Below, one piece after another: positions 26,969 through 35,477 of a DNA stretch of 64,000 nt. The first letter of the stretch is position 1; the number at the start of each line of letters is the position of its first letter. The position numbers and the translations under genes were made by a program. A model generated the notes under the pieces. The model saw nothing but the letters and a program-made list of their open reading frames with translations. It made no database searches and was not told the origin of the DNA. The stretch comes from Labilibacter marinus (GTDB taxonomy: Bacteria; Bacteroidota; Bacteroidia; Bacteroidales; Marinilabiliaceae), in NCBI RefSeq assembly GCF_001659685.2, contig NZ_LXYE02000010.1, forward strand, positions 124,001 through 188,000, written 5' to 3'.

Positions 26969-27009
26969 CTGCGTAAAGGGGATTTTTATTTACTGTCAAA
27001 ATTTATAAA

Positions 27010-27903
27010 ATGAATGAATCTATTTCTTACCAAGTGCATCCTAAAGAGATTTTCTATTTTGTTATAAAACTTATATTTAGCTTGTTTGTGTACACTTTTC
27101 CTTTTTTTATTTGGAAAACAGGAATTGCTGAAGTTAACCAAGCGGTGATAATCATTATTGGGTACTTGCTAGTTATTATGCTGTTATTAATGATTAGAAT
27201 GGGATTGATTGTTGGTTACTTGCGTGGTAATGCGGTTAAAATAACAGAAGCTCAGTTTCCAGATATTTACCATATCATTAAGTCGCAATCGGGTAAATTA
27301 GGCTTAAAGAAAGTACCAGATGTTTATTTACTGCAAGCTGGTGGTTTGTTAAACGCTTTTGCTGCTCGTTTTATGGGACGTAATTATGTGGTGCTTTATG
27401 CAGATATAATGGAGGAAGCCTATGAAAATAATTTAGAAAGTGTAGAGTTTGTTATTGCCCATGAGTTGGGGCACATAAAGAGAAAACACATGCAAAAGGA
27501 TATATGGCTATTTCCTGCATTGTTTGTACCGTTTCTAAGTCAGGCTTACTCTAGAGCTTGTGAATATACCTGCGATAATATAGGTGCGGTTTTATGTCCC
27601 AAAGGTGCTGTTACAGGATTGGTGTTGTTGGCTTCGGGCAAAAAGCTATATCCAAAGGTAGATGTAAGTGCATTTATTCAGCAAAAGGAAACTGATGGTG
27701 GTTTTTGGACTTGGTTTGCTGAAAAGGTTTCTACGCATCCTAGGTTAATTAGAAGAATAGCGCGATTGGTAACGGAGGAGATGGTTGCACTCAAAGCATT
27801 CTCAACGCCTCAGCCAGTTATTAAAGAGGAAATGCTAACTACCGAAGAGAAGCCTCAAGAAGATGTAAAGATGGAGGATTATAGTAAATATCTGCCTAAA
27901 TAA
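27010..27903 (+). CDS. M48-family membrane metallopeptidase
   Basis: This inner-membrane zinc peptidase is related to HtpX/Ste24. Two hydrophobic segments at about 13-36 and 44-70 precede the catalytic domain. The zinc motif HELGH is at 151-155, with the third ligand likely E185 in CEYTCDNIG, and a hydrophobic stretch LFPALFVPFLS lies between. The C terminus is soluble and charged. M48 peptidases of this type act in membrane-protein quality control. The gene stands alone, divergent from the propeller enzyme and convergent with nth; a long bidirectional hairpin follows. Confidence 0.88.
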   Translation: MNESISYQVHPKEIFYFVIKLIFSLFVYTFPFFIWKTGIAEVNQAVIIIIGYLLVIMLLLMIRMGLIVGYLRGNAVKITEAQFPDIYHIIKSQSGKLGLKKVPDVYLLQAGGLLNAFAARFMGRNYVVLYADIMEEAYENNLESVEFVIAHELGHIKRKHMQKDIWLFPALFVPFLSQAYSRACEYTCDNIGAVLCPKGAVTGLVLLASGKKLYPKVDVSAFIQQKETDGGFWTWFAEKVSTHPRLIRRIARLVTEEMVALKAFSTPQPVIKEEMLTTEEKPQEDVKMEDYSKYLPK

Positions 27904-27925
27904 CCTCAATGTTATATTGTGAAGT

Positions 27926-27965
27926 AAGCTCTGTGTTTTTCTGTGACATGAAAAACGCAGAGCTT
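27926..27965. terminator. bidirectional terminator between M48 gene and nth
   Basis: AAGCTCTGTGTTTTTC and GAAAAACGCAGAGCTT pair over 16 bases with one wobble, around an eight-base loop, followed by a T-run on the plus strand. The hairpin reaches into the stop codon of nth on the opposite strand. Confidence 0.85.
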
Positions 27966-28614
27966 ATTTTTTTGCTTTTAAACTTTTCTGATAAAACTTA
28001 CAATTATCCTGTAACCCGCATTTTGCACATTTAGGGCTGCGTGCAATACAAACGTAGCGACCGTGTAAAATGAGCCAATGGTGAGCAATAGGAAGTAACT
28101 CTTCAGGAAAATATTTAACCAATTGCTTTTCGGTTTCTAAAGGTGTTTTTGCGTTGGTAGTTAATCCTATTCTATCTGAAACACGAAAAACATGGGTGTC
28201 TACTGCCATGGCGGGTTTTTCGTAAACTACACTGGCAATTACATTGGCTGTTTTACGACCTACGCCAGGAAGTTTTTGCAACTCTTTAATATCATCAGGA
28301 ACAATATTGTTAAAATCGCCTAGTAGCATTTTAGCCATGCCTACTAAGTGTTTACTTTTATTGTTTGGATAAGTACACGAACGAATATAGTCAAATACTT
28401 CGCCAGGTTCAGCTTCGGATAATTCTTTGGCCGAAGGGTAACGCTTGAATAAATCAGGAGTAATCATATTGACCCTTTTATCGGTACATTGAGCAGATAG
28501 AATTACCGCCACCAGAAGCTCATATGGATTGGTGTAATCTAGCTCTGTTTCGGCAATGGGCATATTTTTCTGAAACCATTCAATGATCTTTTCAAAACGT
28601 TCCTTTTTAGTCAT
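27964..28614 (-). CDS. nth: endonuclease III
   Basis: Endonuclease III removes oxidised pyrimidines from DNA and nicks the abasic site. The helix-hairpin-helix LPGVGRKTAN carries the catalytic lysine (K121), the conserved aspartate is D139 in AVDTHVFRV, and the four iron-sulphur cluster cysteines are C189, C196, C199 and C205 with the family spacing C-x6-C-x2-C-x5-C. At 216 residues it matches the E. coli enzyme (211). The preceding gene on this strand is the TonB receptor, 81 bases upstream, so nth could be read with that operon. Confidence 0.97.
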   Translation of the reverse strand: MTKKERFEKIIEWFQKNMPIAETELDYTNPYELLVAVILSAQCTDKRVNMITPDLFKRYPSAKELSEAEPGEVFDYIRSCTYPNNKSKHLVGMAKMLLGDFNNIVPDDIKELQKLPGVGRKTANVIASVVYEKPAMAVDTHVFRVSDRIGLTTNAKTPLETEKQLVKYFPEELLPIAHHWLILHGRYVCIARSPKCAKCGLQDNCKFYQKSLKAKK

Positions 28615-28695
28615 CTTTTATTGTTAATTTGATTTTATGATAAAATGAGTAACCGAGTGTTTGATGATTTGAGTATTCTTTACTCTTTACCTTTT

Positions 28696-31023
28696 TTATA
28701 GGCTCATTAGCTTAATTCCAAAAAATACGGTTCTAGGTCTTGATGGACCGTAAATATATCCACTATCTCTATTTTTTCCAGAATCAAAGTCATCCTGATA
28801 TTGATTGAAGATGTTTTGCAGACCACCATAAATTTCAAAGCCAACTCCTTTTTCTAACCAACTAAATTCATAAGCTAGTTTAATATTGTTCTCGAAAAAT
28901 GAGGATGTTTTAAATAGTTCGTCCATTTTAGGCGTACCAGGGTCTCCTGCTAAACCATAATGAGGCACTAGCATAGATCCTGTGTATACACCAGATAGGG
29001 CGGCGGAAAATCCGCTACGAGGCGTGTAGGTTAAAGTGTAGTAACCATATTCCTCTGGTGTTCTCAAGTAATCTTTTGTTCCTTCTAAATTCTCAGACCA
29101 AAATACTTCTTCATCGTATTGGCTAGTTTGAATGGTTAAGCCAGCTTCTAATTGAATTCTTCTATCGTAATTTCCTCTAAACTCAAAAGTAGCTCCTTGC
29201 ACGGTAGAGCCTGAGCCATTTCTTTTTTCCATAATCATATTGCCCTGATCATCTGTACCCGCTTCCTCAATAATAAAGGCATTGGTTAATTGAGTGTAAA
29301 AACCCTCTGCGGTAAATCCAAAAATGAAATGTTCGCTAGGGTAGTCATAGTTGATGGATCCACTCAAACTTTGTGATTTTTCTTCTTGCAAGTCATCGGC
29401 TAATTGAATTTTTTGAATTTCACCTCCTGCAAAAGCGATGTGCATATCTGCATCAAATGCTTGCGGTGGTCTAAAACCAGTAGACCAGCTACCTCTAACC
29501 TGCCAGTAATCGTTTTTGTATAGTGCAGATACTCTTGGGCTCCAAATTAAATTATCAACAAGATTGTGATAATCGGCTCTAACACCTGTTAATAGTGTAA
29601 ACGATCGCGTTATTGCCCAGTCACTTTGTAGGTAGTATCCTGTGTTTTTGGTCGTTTGATCAATCAAATAATCATATTTTTCAATCTCATCAAACACATA
29701 ATCGTAGTTGTATTCTGTACCAAATGTGAGGTTGTTTTTGCCCGTAATAAAGTTGGTTAGCATATGGTTTATCTGTAAACCACCAATGTAAGTTTGGTTA
29801 TCTGTAATTCCGTATGCCGGATTTTTGAAATGCTCATCGAAAGAGGGCTGATCATCTTCGTCAGGCATGATACCAGTGTAATGATCGCGGTCGGTATTTT
29901 GACCAGCAAAAAAGACAGCTAATGACGAAAGATTATCGTTGAAGTTAAGGCTGTAATCAATACCTCCAATTAATACATTATGTGTTCTTTCTTCACTCTG
30001 GTCGGCTAAAAAGGCAGGGCCATCTTCTTTGTTTCCTCCATATCTGTACTCATACATAGATGATAAACTAAACTCAATTTTTTGATTGTGAGAAGGCAAG
30101 ATAAAAGCATTTAAGCCAAAAGAGTTATTTTTAAGATGAGCCATTTCGCTGTAGTCATCCTCATTATGATCGTATGAATCCCTGTTACGATGAGACGCAA
30201 AAAGCGAAAGTCCGGCATTGCGACGGTCGGTTACCATACTTGTGTTCGCACTCAACTGGAAGTCGCTGGCATCTCCGTTGATAATACCATTACTTGTATT
30301 CACAGCAAAAGAAGATCTATCTGGCGTTTTTGTGATTACATTTACTGTTCCGCCAATGGCGCCTGCACCATACAAAGCCGAAGCTCCACCGCGCACTACT
30401 TCAATGCGATCAATCATGTTGGTAGGTATTTGTTCCAAACCATATAAACCAGTTAGCGGACTAAAAACGGGACGACTATTGATTAATATTTGTGAATATC
30501 CGCCGCCTAATCCATTCATTCTTAATTGCGTGTAATTGCACGTTTGGCAATCCGTTTCTAAGCGTATTCCAGGCTGGAAAACCAAACCTTCGGACAGTGT
30601 ATTGGCCTGAATCATCTCAAGCTTTTTACCTTCCATTACGTTTACAATAACTGGAGAATCTGTTTTGCGTTTAAAGGTTTTGGTACCCGTTACAACTATA
30701 TCGTCAATAGCCATTATTTCTTCTTGCAATGAGAAGTTAACTTCCATACTTTTTCCTGCAATTACAGTAATTTCTTTTTCTACAGGTTTATAACCAACGC
30801 TATTAGCTACAATAATCTGCTTGCCAGGCTCCAGGTTGGTTAACATGTAGTGGCCACTTAAGTCTGTAGCAGTTCCTTTATTGGTTCCTTTAATATAGAT
30901 ACTTACAAAGGGCAAGTGTTCTCCATCTGCCTGAACATCTCCGAATATGTTAGCATCCGATTCTTGTGCAGAAAGTGAGATGGTAAAACAGGCTATTATA
31001 ATTGATATGATATATTTATTCAT
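28696..31023 (-). CDS. TonB-dependent receptor of the metal-uptake operon
   Basis: This 775-residue outer-membrane receptor has a signal peptide (about 1-20), a carboxypeptidase-regulatory-like domain (about 25-100, GTNKGTATDLSGHYMLTNL), a plug (about 115-235) and a barrel ending in an aromatic residue-rich strand (TVFFGIKLMSL). The plug has a CxxC pair, C159 and C162, in DCQTCNYTQLRMNG, a feature I would expect to touch metal or heme. It is the third gene after the DtxR-type regulator and the ZIP transporter, with 36 bases to the ZIP gene, so a metal or metal-chelate substrate is likely. It carries no STN domain. Confidence 0.9.
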   Translation of the reverse strand: MNKYIISIIIACFTISLSAQESDANIFGDVQADGEHLPFVSIYIKGTNKGTATDLSGHYMLTNLEPGKQIIVANSVGYKPVEKEITVIAGKSMEVNFSLQEEIMAIDDIVVTGTKTFKRKTDSPVIVNVMEGKKLEMIQANTLSEGLVFQPGIRLETDCQTCNYTQLRMNGLGGGYSQILINSRPVFSPLTGLYGLEQIPTNMIDRIEVVRGGASALYGAGAIGGTVNVITKTPDRSSFAVNTSNGIINGDASDFQLSANTSMVTDRRNAGLSLFASHRNRDSYDHNEDDYSEMAHLKNNSFGLNAFILPSHNQKIEFSLSSMYEYRYGGNKEDGPAFLADQSEERTHNVLIGGIDYSLNFNDNLSSLAVFFAGQNTDRDHYTGIMPDEDDQPSFDEHFKNPAYGITDNQTYIGGLQINHMLTNFITGKNNLTFGTEYNYDYVFDEIEKYDYLIDQTTKNTGYYLQSDWAITRSFTLLTGVRADYHNLVDNLIWSPRVSALYKNDYWQVRGSWSTGFRPPQAFDADMHIAFAGGEIQKIQLADDLQEEKSQSLSGSINYDYPSEHFIFGFTAEGFYTQLTNAFIIEEAGTDDQGNMIMEKRNGSGSTVQGATFEFRGNYDRRIQLEAGLTIQTSQYDEEVFWSENLEGTKDYLRTPEEYGYYTLTYTPRSGFSAALSGVYTGSMLVPHYGLAGDPGTPKMDELFKTSSFFENNIKLAYEFSWLEKGVGFEIYGGLQNIFNQYQDDFDSGKNRDSGYIYGPSRPRTVFFGIKLMSL

Positions 31024-31059
31024 TTCTTTTGTCTTCTACTTTAGGCTCTTAGAGCTATT

Positions 31060-31884
31060 TTATAAAAACATTAATAAACTGATAGCCATTACTGCCATTC
31101 CTGCAACTAATCCGTAAATGGATAGATGGTGTTCACCGTATTCCTGAGCAGCAGGTAATAACTCATCCAGACTAATAAAAACCATAATGCCCGCAACGCC
31201 GGCAAAGATAATTCCAAACATGGCAGGAGTTAAAAACGGCATTAAGATGAGATAACCAACTAAGGCACCAACTGGTTCAGATAGTCCCGAAAGAAAACTA
31301 AGTTTAAAGGCTTTTTTTCTACTTCCAGTAGCGTAATAAATAGGTACGGAAACAGCAATACCTTCTGGGATGTTGTGAATAGCGATAGCAACCGCAATGG
31401 CAATACCTAAATTCGGATCAGTTAGGGCTGCTGTAAAAGTGGCCAATCCTTCTGGGAAATTGTGTATGCCGATGGCCAATGCCGTAAACATACCCATGCG
31501 CATCAAATTTTTCTTTTTCCCCGCTTTTCGATTTTCATCCGTCATATCCTCAATTTTTTCCAGTTCGTGCGGATTCTCTGCCGAAGGGATAAATTTATCG
31601 ATGAGGGCTATTAAAGCGATACCTCCAAAAAATGAAGCAACCGTTATCCACGTGCCTGACACCTCTCCATAAGATTCTATTAAGCTGTCTTTGGCTTTCA
31701 AAAATATCTCTACAAAGGAAACATAAATCATTACCCCAGCTGAAAAACCTAGTGATATGGATAAAAACTTGGTGTTGGTTCTTTTTGCAAAAAAGGCCAT
31801 TGCGCTACCAATTCCAGTAGCTAAACCTGCAAATAAGGTTAGTCCAAATGCCCAAAGTACTTGTTCAAATGCTATATCTTCCAT
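31060..31884 (-). CDS. ZIP-family metal transporter
   Basis: This inner-membrane divalent-metal importer is close to the ZupT branch. A longer frame begins at 31959 inside the preceding regulator gene; the ATG at 31884 ([14 protein letters not shown]) removes that overlap and begins just before the first transmembrane helix, so I chose it. It has about eight helices and a charged cytosolic loop after helix 3. The two metal-binding signatures are HNFPEG (H141) and HNIPEG (H170). It lies 13 bases after dtxR and 36 before the TonB receptor gene. Zinc, iron or manganese are all possible. Confidence 0.92.
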   Translation of the reverse strand: MEDIAFEQVLWAFGLTLFAGLATGIGSAMAFFAKRTNTKFLSISLGFSAGVMIYVSFVEIFLKAKDSLIESYGEVSGTWITVASFFGGIALIALIDKFIPSAENPHELEKIEDMTDENRKAGKKKNLMRMGMFTALAIGIHNFPEGLATFTAALTDPNLGIAIAVAIAIHNIPEGIAVSVPIYYATGSRKKAFKLSFLSGLSEPVGALVGYLILMPFLTPAMFGIIFAGVAGIMVFISLDELLPAAQEYGEHHLSIYGLVAGMAVMAISLLMFL

Positions 31885-31897
31885 TGTTATATTGGTT

Positions 31898-32557
31898 CTA
31901 AATGTGTTGGCAAAAAATTCGTTTTTGAATGGCGGCAGGCAAATGTATTCTTTGCTCATTTAATTCTACATCCATCGATTTATCTAGTTTAAACACCTTA
32001 ATTATTTTAATACTAAGGTTGGTTTCTATGTTATAATGATTAAAAAGCTGCTGAACCTCTTCGTCTGAATAAATTAAACGTACAATTTTACAATTGTCAC
32101 CTTCTTTTAGGTCTTCCATTTTTACAGCATTTTTATGTCGCTGAATAGTTCCATCTTCGTGTGGAATAGGGTCTCCATGTGGATCGAACTTAGGATGGTT
32201 TAAAAAGGTATCCATCTTCTCCAAAAGGTTGTCCGAAGTCTGGTGTTCTAGCATTTCCGCTTCATTGTGAACCTCACTCAAGTCCATTTTTAGTACCTGA
32301 TGTAAAAACATTTCCCAAATGCGATGCCTTCTAATTACTTTAATAGCTATGGCCTTTCCTTCGGTTGTAAGCTCCAATTCTTTATAGGGCTGATAGGTAA
32401 TCAAACCTTTTGCTGAAAGCTTTTTGGCCATGTCGGTAATAGCGGGTCCAGAAATGCCTAACCTTGCCGACATAATGCTGGTGGAAGCTTTTTCTCCTTC
32501 GTCATTTTGTAGGGTGAAAATGTTTTTTAAAAAGTTTTCTACCGAAATTGAATTCAT
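31898..32557 (-). CDS. DtxR/MntR-family metal-dependent repressor
   Basis: The regulator (219 residues) has an N-terminal winged helix at about 1-65 ([20 protein letters not shown]), a dimerisation and metal-binding domain at about 66-140 ([28 protein letters not shown]), with histidines and glutamates at the expected ligand positions, and a C-terminal FeoA/SH3-like domain at about 150-219. It should repress the regulator-ZIP-receptor operon when metal is bound. Two palindromes at its promoter (32584-32597 and 32615-32631) are candidate operators. Which metal it reads cannot be decided from sequence alone. Confidence 0.92.
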   Translation of the reverse strand: MNSISVENFLKNIFTLQNDEGEKASTSIMSARLGISGPAITDMAKKLSAKGLITYQPYKELELTTEGKAIAIKVIRRHRIWEMFLHQVLKMDLSEVHNEAEMLEHQTSDNLLEKMDTFLNHPKFDPHGDPIPHEDGTIQRHKNAVKMEDLKEGDNCKIVRLIYSDEEVQQLFNHYNIETNLSIKIIKVFKLDKSMDVELNEQRIHLPAAIQKRIFCQHI

Positions 32558-32578
32558 TTAATTTAGTTTGCTTTGGTG

Positions 32579-32609
32579 CAAAGTTAAGTAAGCTTAATAA
32601 AATATCAAA
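32579..32609 (-). promoter_or_regulatory. promoter of dtxR-ZIP-receptor operon
   Basis: On the minus strand, TTTG at 32609-32606 is followed after 19 bases by TAACTTTG at 32586-32579, an exact match to the Bacteroidetes -33/-7 pattern. It lies 21 bases before the dtxR ATG. Confidence 0.75.
32584..32597. promoter_or_regulatory. candidate operator 1 (palindrome overlapping -7 region)
   Basis: TTAAGTAAGCTTAA has arms TTAAG and CTTAA with a four-base spacer and overlaps the -7 element of the dtxR promoter. A bound repressor here would block polymerase. Confidence 0.5.
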
Positions 32610-32614
32610 TTAAT

Positions 32615-32631
32615 TTTAGATTAATTCTAAA
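32615..32631. promoter_or_regulatory. candidate operator 2 (palindrome upstream of -33)
   Basis: TTTAGATTAATTCTAAA has perfect six-base arms TTTAGA and TCTAAA with a five-base spacer. The TTAG...CTAA half-sites resemble those of DtxR-type boxes. It lies six bases upstream of the -33 TTTG. Confidence 0.55.
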
Positions 32632-32692
32632 TAAAATGTGCATTTATCTGAAAACTCCCTGTAGCTAGGCTTTTATAGTTTGTAAAAAGGTT

Positions 32693-32700
32693 TATTTTTG
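32693..32700 (+). promoter_or_regulatory. candidate -7 element for amidase gene
   Basis: TATTTTTG matches TAnnTTTG, 62 bases before the ATG at 32763. A TTTG at 32679-32682 is too close to be its -33 element. Confidence 0.4.
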
Positions 32701-32762
32701 TGCTCGTAAATGCATTGACTGATTGATAGGTGCAATTTGCAGATGAATGTAAAAGTGAAGGA

Positions 32763-33740
32763 ATGACAATTAAAAGTTTGTTAATACTGTTAATGGGGTT
32801 TATGTTTCTGGTGGCGGAAGCTCAGGAAATAGCTCCGGTAAAATACTCTACCCCAAAAAATGGCGAAGGTCTGTGGGCATTTTTAAAGCGAAATGATGTT
32901 CAATCAGATGACCTTAAATCTCAGTTTTTAGCATTAAATAAATCTCGTTTAGGAAAAAATAATAGTTTGTTGATTGGCGTTAAGTATAAAATCCCAACGG
33001 CTGATGTTTATATAAATGAACCCTTATACGGAAAAGAACGCGCTAAATTTAAACCTGATTCGGATGACTTAAGTGGAGCTGTATTTCATCTGGTTAGTGG
33101 TCATGGAGGCCCAGATCCGGGAGCATTGGGAAAGTATGGTGACAAGACTTTGGCTGAGGATGAATACGCTTACGATATAACATTACGCTTAGCCAAAAAG
33201 CTTCAGGAAAATGGAGCTAAGGTGAATATGATTATTGAAGATAAGAATGATGGAATTCGAGATGCTTCTTATTTAGCAATGGATAAAGATGAGACCTGTA
33301 ATGGTAAAGAAATTCCTTTAAAGCAGATTAATCGTTTGAAGCAGCGAACCGAAGAGGTCAATCGTCAATACATTAAAAATAAGCCTGCTTTTCAGCGTTG
33401 CGTTGTTATTCATGTAGATTCAAGAAGTAAAGGAAAAGCTATCGATGTTTTCTTTTATCATGCCCCTAAGAGTAATTCGGGTAAAAAAACGGCTGAGGCT
33501 ATATTAAATGTATTTGATACCAAATATGGCCAACATCAACCTTCGCGTGGTTATTCTGGTGTTATAAATAGTAGAAATTTATACCTGCTCCGAAAAACTT
33601 ACCCAACGGCTGTATTTGTTGAGTTAGGTAATATCCGAAATTATCGAGATCAGCAACGTTTTATACTGGAAAACAATCGGCAAGCATTAGCTAATTGGAT
33701 GTACGAAGGTTTGTTGAATGATTTTAAAGCAAATAAATAA
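32763..33740 (+). CDS. N-acetylmuramoyl-L-alanine amidase (Amidase_3)
   Basis: This periplasmic enzyme should cut the amide between MurNAc and the stem peptide. I start at ATG 32763, which gives the signal peptide MTIKSLLILLMGFMFLVAEA, instead of GTG 32730. Residues about 30-85 look LysM-like (GEGLWAFLKRNDV ... GVKYKIP). The amidase domain follows, with zinc-ligand regions SGHGGPDPGALG (H114), an AEDEYAYD segment with E132/E134, and VVIHVDS, where the family has a histidine ligand. FVELGN near the end supplies the glutamate region. It has a promoter-like element upstream and is divergent from dtxR. Confidence 0.88.
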   Translation: MTIKSLLILLMGFMFLVAEAQEIAPVKYSTPKNGEGLWAFLKRNDVQSDDLKSQFLALNKSRLGKNNSLLIGVKYKIPTADVYINEPLYGKERAKFKPDSDDLSGAVFHLVSGHGGPDPGALGKYGDKTLAEDEYAYDITLRLAKKLQENGAKVNMIIEDKNDGIRDASYLAMDKDETCNGKEIPLKQINRLKQRTEEVNRQYIKNKPAFQRCVVIHVDSRSKGKAIDVFFYHAPKSNSGKKTAEAILNVFDTKYGQHQPSRGYSGVINSRNLYLLRKTYPTAVFVELGNIRNYRDQQRFILENNRQALANWMYEGLLNDFKANK

Positions 33741-33782
33741 TAAAATTTGATAAATGGTCAGGTGTGTTTTTATATCTGTGTT

Positions 33783-33790
33783 TATCTTTG
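33783..33790 (+). promoter_or_regulatory. candidate -7 element for nucleotidyltransferase gene
   Basis: TATCTTTG matches TAnnTTTG, 39 bases before the ATG. No -33 TTTG lies at a usual distance. Confidence 0.4.
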
Positions 33791-33829
33791 ATAAATAAAT
33801 AATAACCGAAATAATAAAACTATAATAGC

Positions 33830-34729
33830 ATGAAGCCAACATTATTAGTACTCGCAGCAGGAATGGGAAGTCGTTACGGAGGATTAAAGCAATTGGATAC
33901 TTTAGGACCCAATGGCGAATCAATCATTGATTATTCAGTTTACGATGCCATTCAAGCAGGGTTCGAGAAGGTGGTTTTTGTCATTCGTCATTCTTTTGCC
34001 GATCAGTTTAAAGAAAGATTCGACCCTAAATTGGCAGGTAAAATTGAAGTGGAATATGTATACCAAGAATTAGATAAATTACCAGAAGGTTTTTCAATTC
34101 CAGAAGGTAGAGAGAAGCCATGGGGTACTGGGCATGCTATGTTAATGGCTAAAGAAGCTATAACAGGACCGTTTGCCATTATTAATGCCGATGATTTTTA
34201 TGGTCGTGAAGCTTATCTGGCAGTGGTTGATTTTGTTGGTCAAAGTACTTCTGATACTGAGTATGCCATGGTTGGTTATGCATTAGATAATACATTGTCG
34301 GAGCATGGAACAGTATCTAGAGGTGTATGTGATACTGATGTTAATGATAACTTGGTAGATATTGTTGAGCGCACAAAAATTGGATATTTAGATGGTAAAG
34401 TTGTTTTTTACGAAGGAGACGAAACAATTGAGCTGACTGGTAAAGAGCCTGTGTCGATGAACTTTTGGGCATTTAAAAATTCATTTTTCTCTGCATTAGA
34501 AGAGGGTTTCTTAGCGTTTTTGGAGGAAAAAGGAAGCGAAATGAAATCTGAATTTTATTTTAATGCTTTAGTGGATAAAATGATTAAAGCAGGAAGAGCA
34601 ACAACTAAAGTACTTTCGAGCGATGCAAAATGGTTTGGGGTTACTTATCAAGAAGACAAACCTATCGTTCAAAAAAGCCTACAAACATTAATTGATAACG
34701 GAGTTTATCCTTCAAACCTTTGGGGATAG
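33830..34729 (+). CDS. sugar-phosphate nucleotidyltransferase-like protein
   Basis: A 299-residue cytosolic protein of the nucleotidyltransferase fold. The nucleotide-binding signature LAAGMGSRYGGLKQ at 8-21 is clear, followed by PWGTGHAML and an acidic INADDFYGREA segment that should hold the metal-binding aspartates. These enzymes activate sugar phosphates with NTPs. Sugar and nucleotide cannot be told here; no sugar kinase or synthase gene is adjacent. A Nudix gene follows after a hairpin-bearing gap. Confidence 0.85.
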   Translation: MKPTLLVLAAGMGSRYGGLKQLDTLGPNGESIIDYSVYDAIQAGFEKVVFVIRHSFADQFKERFDPKLAGKIEVEYVYQELDKLPEGFSIPEGREKPWGTGHAMLMAKEAITGPFAIINADDFYGREAYLAVVDFVGQSTSDTEYAMVGYALDNTLSEHGTVSRGVCDTDVNDNLVDIVERTKIGYLDGKVVFYEGDETIELTGKEPVSMNFWAFKNSFFSALEEGFLAFLEEKGSEMKSEFYFNALVDKMIKAGRATTKVLSSDAKWFGVTYQEDKPIVQKSLQTLIDNGVYPSNLWG

Positions 34730-34748
34730 TAATAAGTCATTTAAATAA

Positions 34749-34786
34749 GGTCATTAGTCATTAGTGAAAACTATTGATTAATGACC
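34749..34786. repeat. imperfect inverted repeat between nucleotidyltransferase and Nudix genes
   Basis: Left arm GGTCATTAGTCATTAGT and right arm ACTATTGATTAATGACC pair over 17 bases with one wobble and one mismatch around a GAAA loop. No T-run follows, so it is probably not an intrinsic terminator. It shares its right half with the repeat at 9893-9923. Confidence 0.6.
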
Positions 34787-34806
34787 ATTTACTAATAAAC
34801 TGCGAA

Positions 34807-35325
34807 ATGACAAAACCACAAAACGTACTTAAGTATTGCCCTAAATGTGGCTCATCTAAATTTGAGTTTGAAGGAGAGCGTTCATTTAAATGTGCGGATT
34901 GTGGGTTTCATTTCTTTATTAATGGAGCTGCTGCTGTGGCTGCATTAATCGAGAATGAAAAGGGAGAACTTTTGCTGAGTGTGCGTGCCTTTGATCCTAA
35001 CAAAGGCATGTTAGATTTACCTGGAGGTTTTGTTGATCCTAACGAATCGGCAGAGCATGCCTTGTATCGAGAAATAAAAGAAGAGCTCAATCTAGATGTG
35101 GAAAAAATAGATTTTTTGGTTTCCTTTCCTAACGAATACATCTTCTCTGGCTACACGGTTTATACCTGCGATTTAGCATTTAGATGTCGCGTAAAAGGTT
35201 GGGAGAATATGAAAATACAAGACGATATTTCAGATGTTAAATTCGTGAATAAAGATAATTTAGATTGGAATTTAGTTTGTGCCGACTCTATCAAAAAGAT
35301 TATTAAGGCGCACTGGCAATTGTAA
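34807..35325 (+). CDS. zinc-ribbon Nudix hydrolase
   Basis: This cytosolic enzyme should hydrolyse a nucleoside diphosphate linked to another group. ATG 34807 (MTKPQNVLKYCPKCG) is chosen over the TTG at 34774. An N-terminal zinc ribbon has C11, C14, C29 and C32. A Nudix box follows: LPGGFVDPNESAEHAL then YREIKEELN, matching GX5EX7REUXEEXGU. NAD-capped RNA hydrolases of the NudC type share a zinc ribbon plus Nudix layout, but this is shorter and I cannot name the substrate. It may be co-transcribed with the nucleotidyltransferase. Confidence 0.88.
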   Translation: MTKPQNVLKYCPKCGSSKFEFEGERSFKCADCGFHFFINGAAAVAALIENEKGELLLSVRAFDPNKGMLDLPGGFVDPNESAEHALYREIKEELNLDVEKIDFLVSFPNEYIFSGYTVYTCDLAFRCRVKGWENMKIQDDISDVKFVNKDNLDWNLVCADSIKKIIKAHWQL

Positions 35326-35390
35326 ATAATTTGTTGTCATTTTTCTCTTAAAAAGATAATCTTCAAAAAATTCAACCTTTATACTGTTGA

Positions 35391-35425
35391 TTTGTTAATA
35401 AACTGATGTTTTTTTAGCAATTTTG
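35391..35425 (+). promoter_or_regulatory. candidate promoter of aminotransferase gene
   Basis: TTTG at 35391-35394 and CAATTTTG at 35418-35425 are 23 bases apart; the -7 element has one mismatch to TAnnTTTG. The ATG is 52 bases downstream. Confidence 0.35.
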
Positions 35426-35477
35426 CAAGTGATGACTTTTGGTCATTCATATTTATACACACAAATCATATTAAAAG

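Noticed and set aside
30190-30535. Long open frames opposite the TonB receptor gene, and similar antisense frames elsewhere
   Set aside because: They lie wholly inside confident genes in other frames, lack family resemblance or start signals, and are expected by chance.
31885-31959. Extended N terminus of the ZIP transporter
   Set aside because: It would overlap the regulator gene and add a non-hydrophobic segment; the ATG at 31884 fits the family start better.
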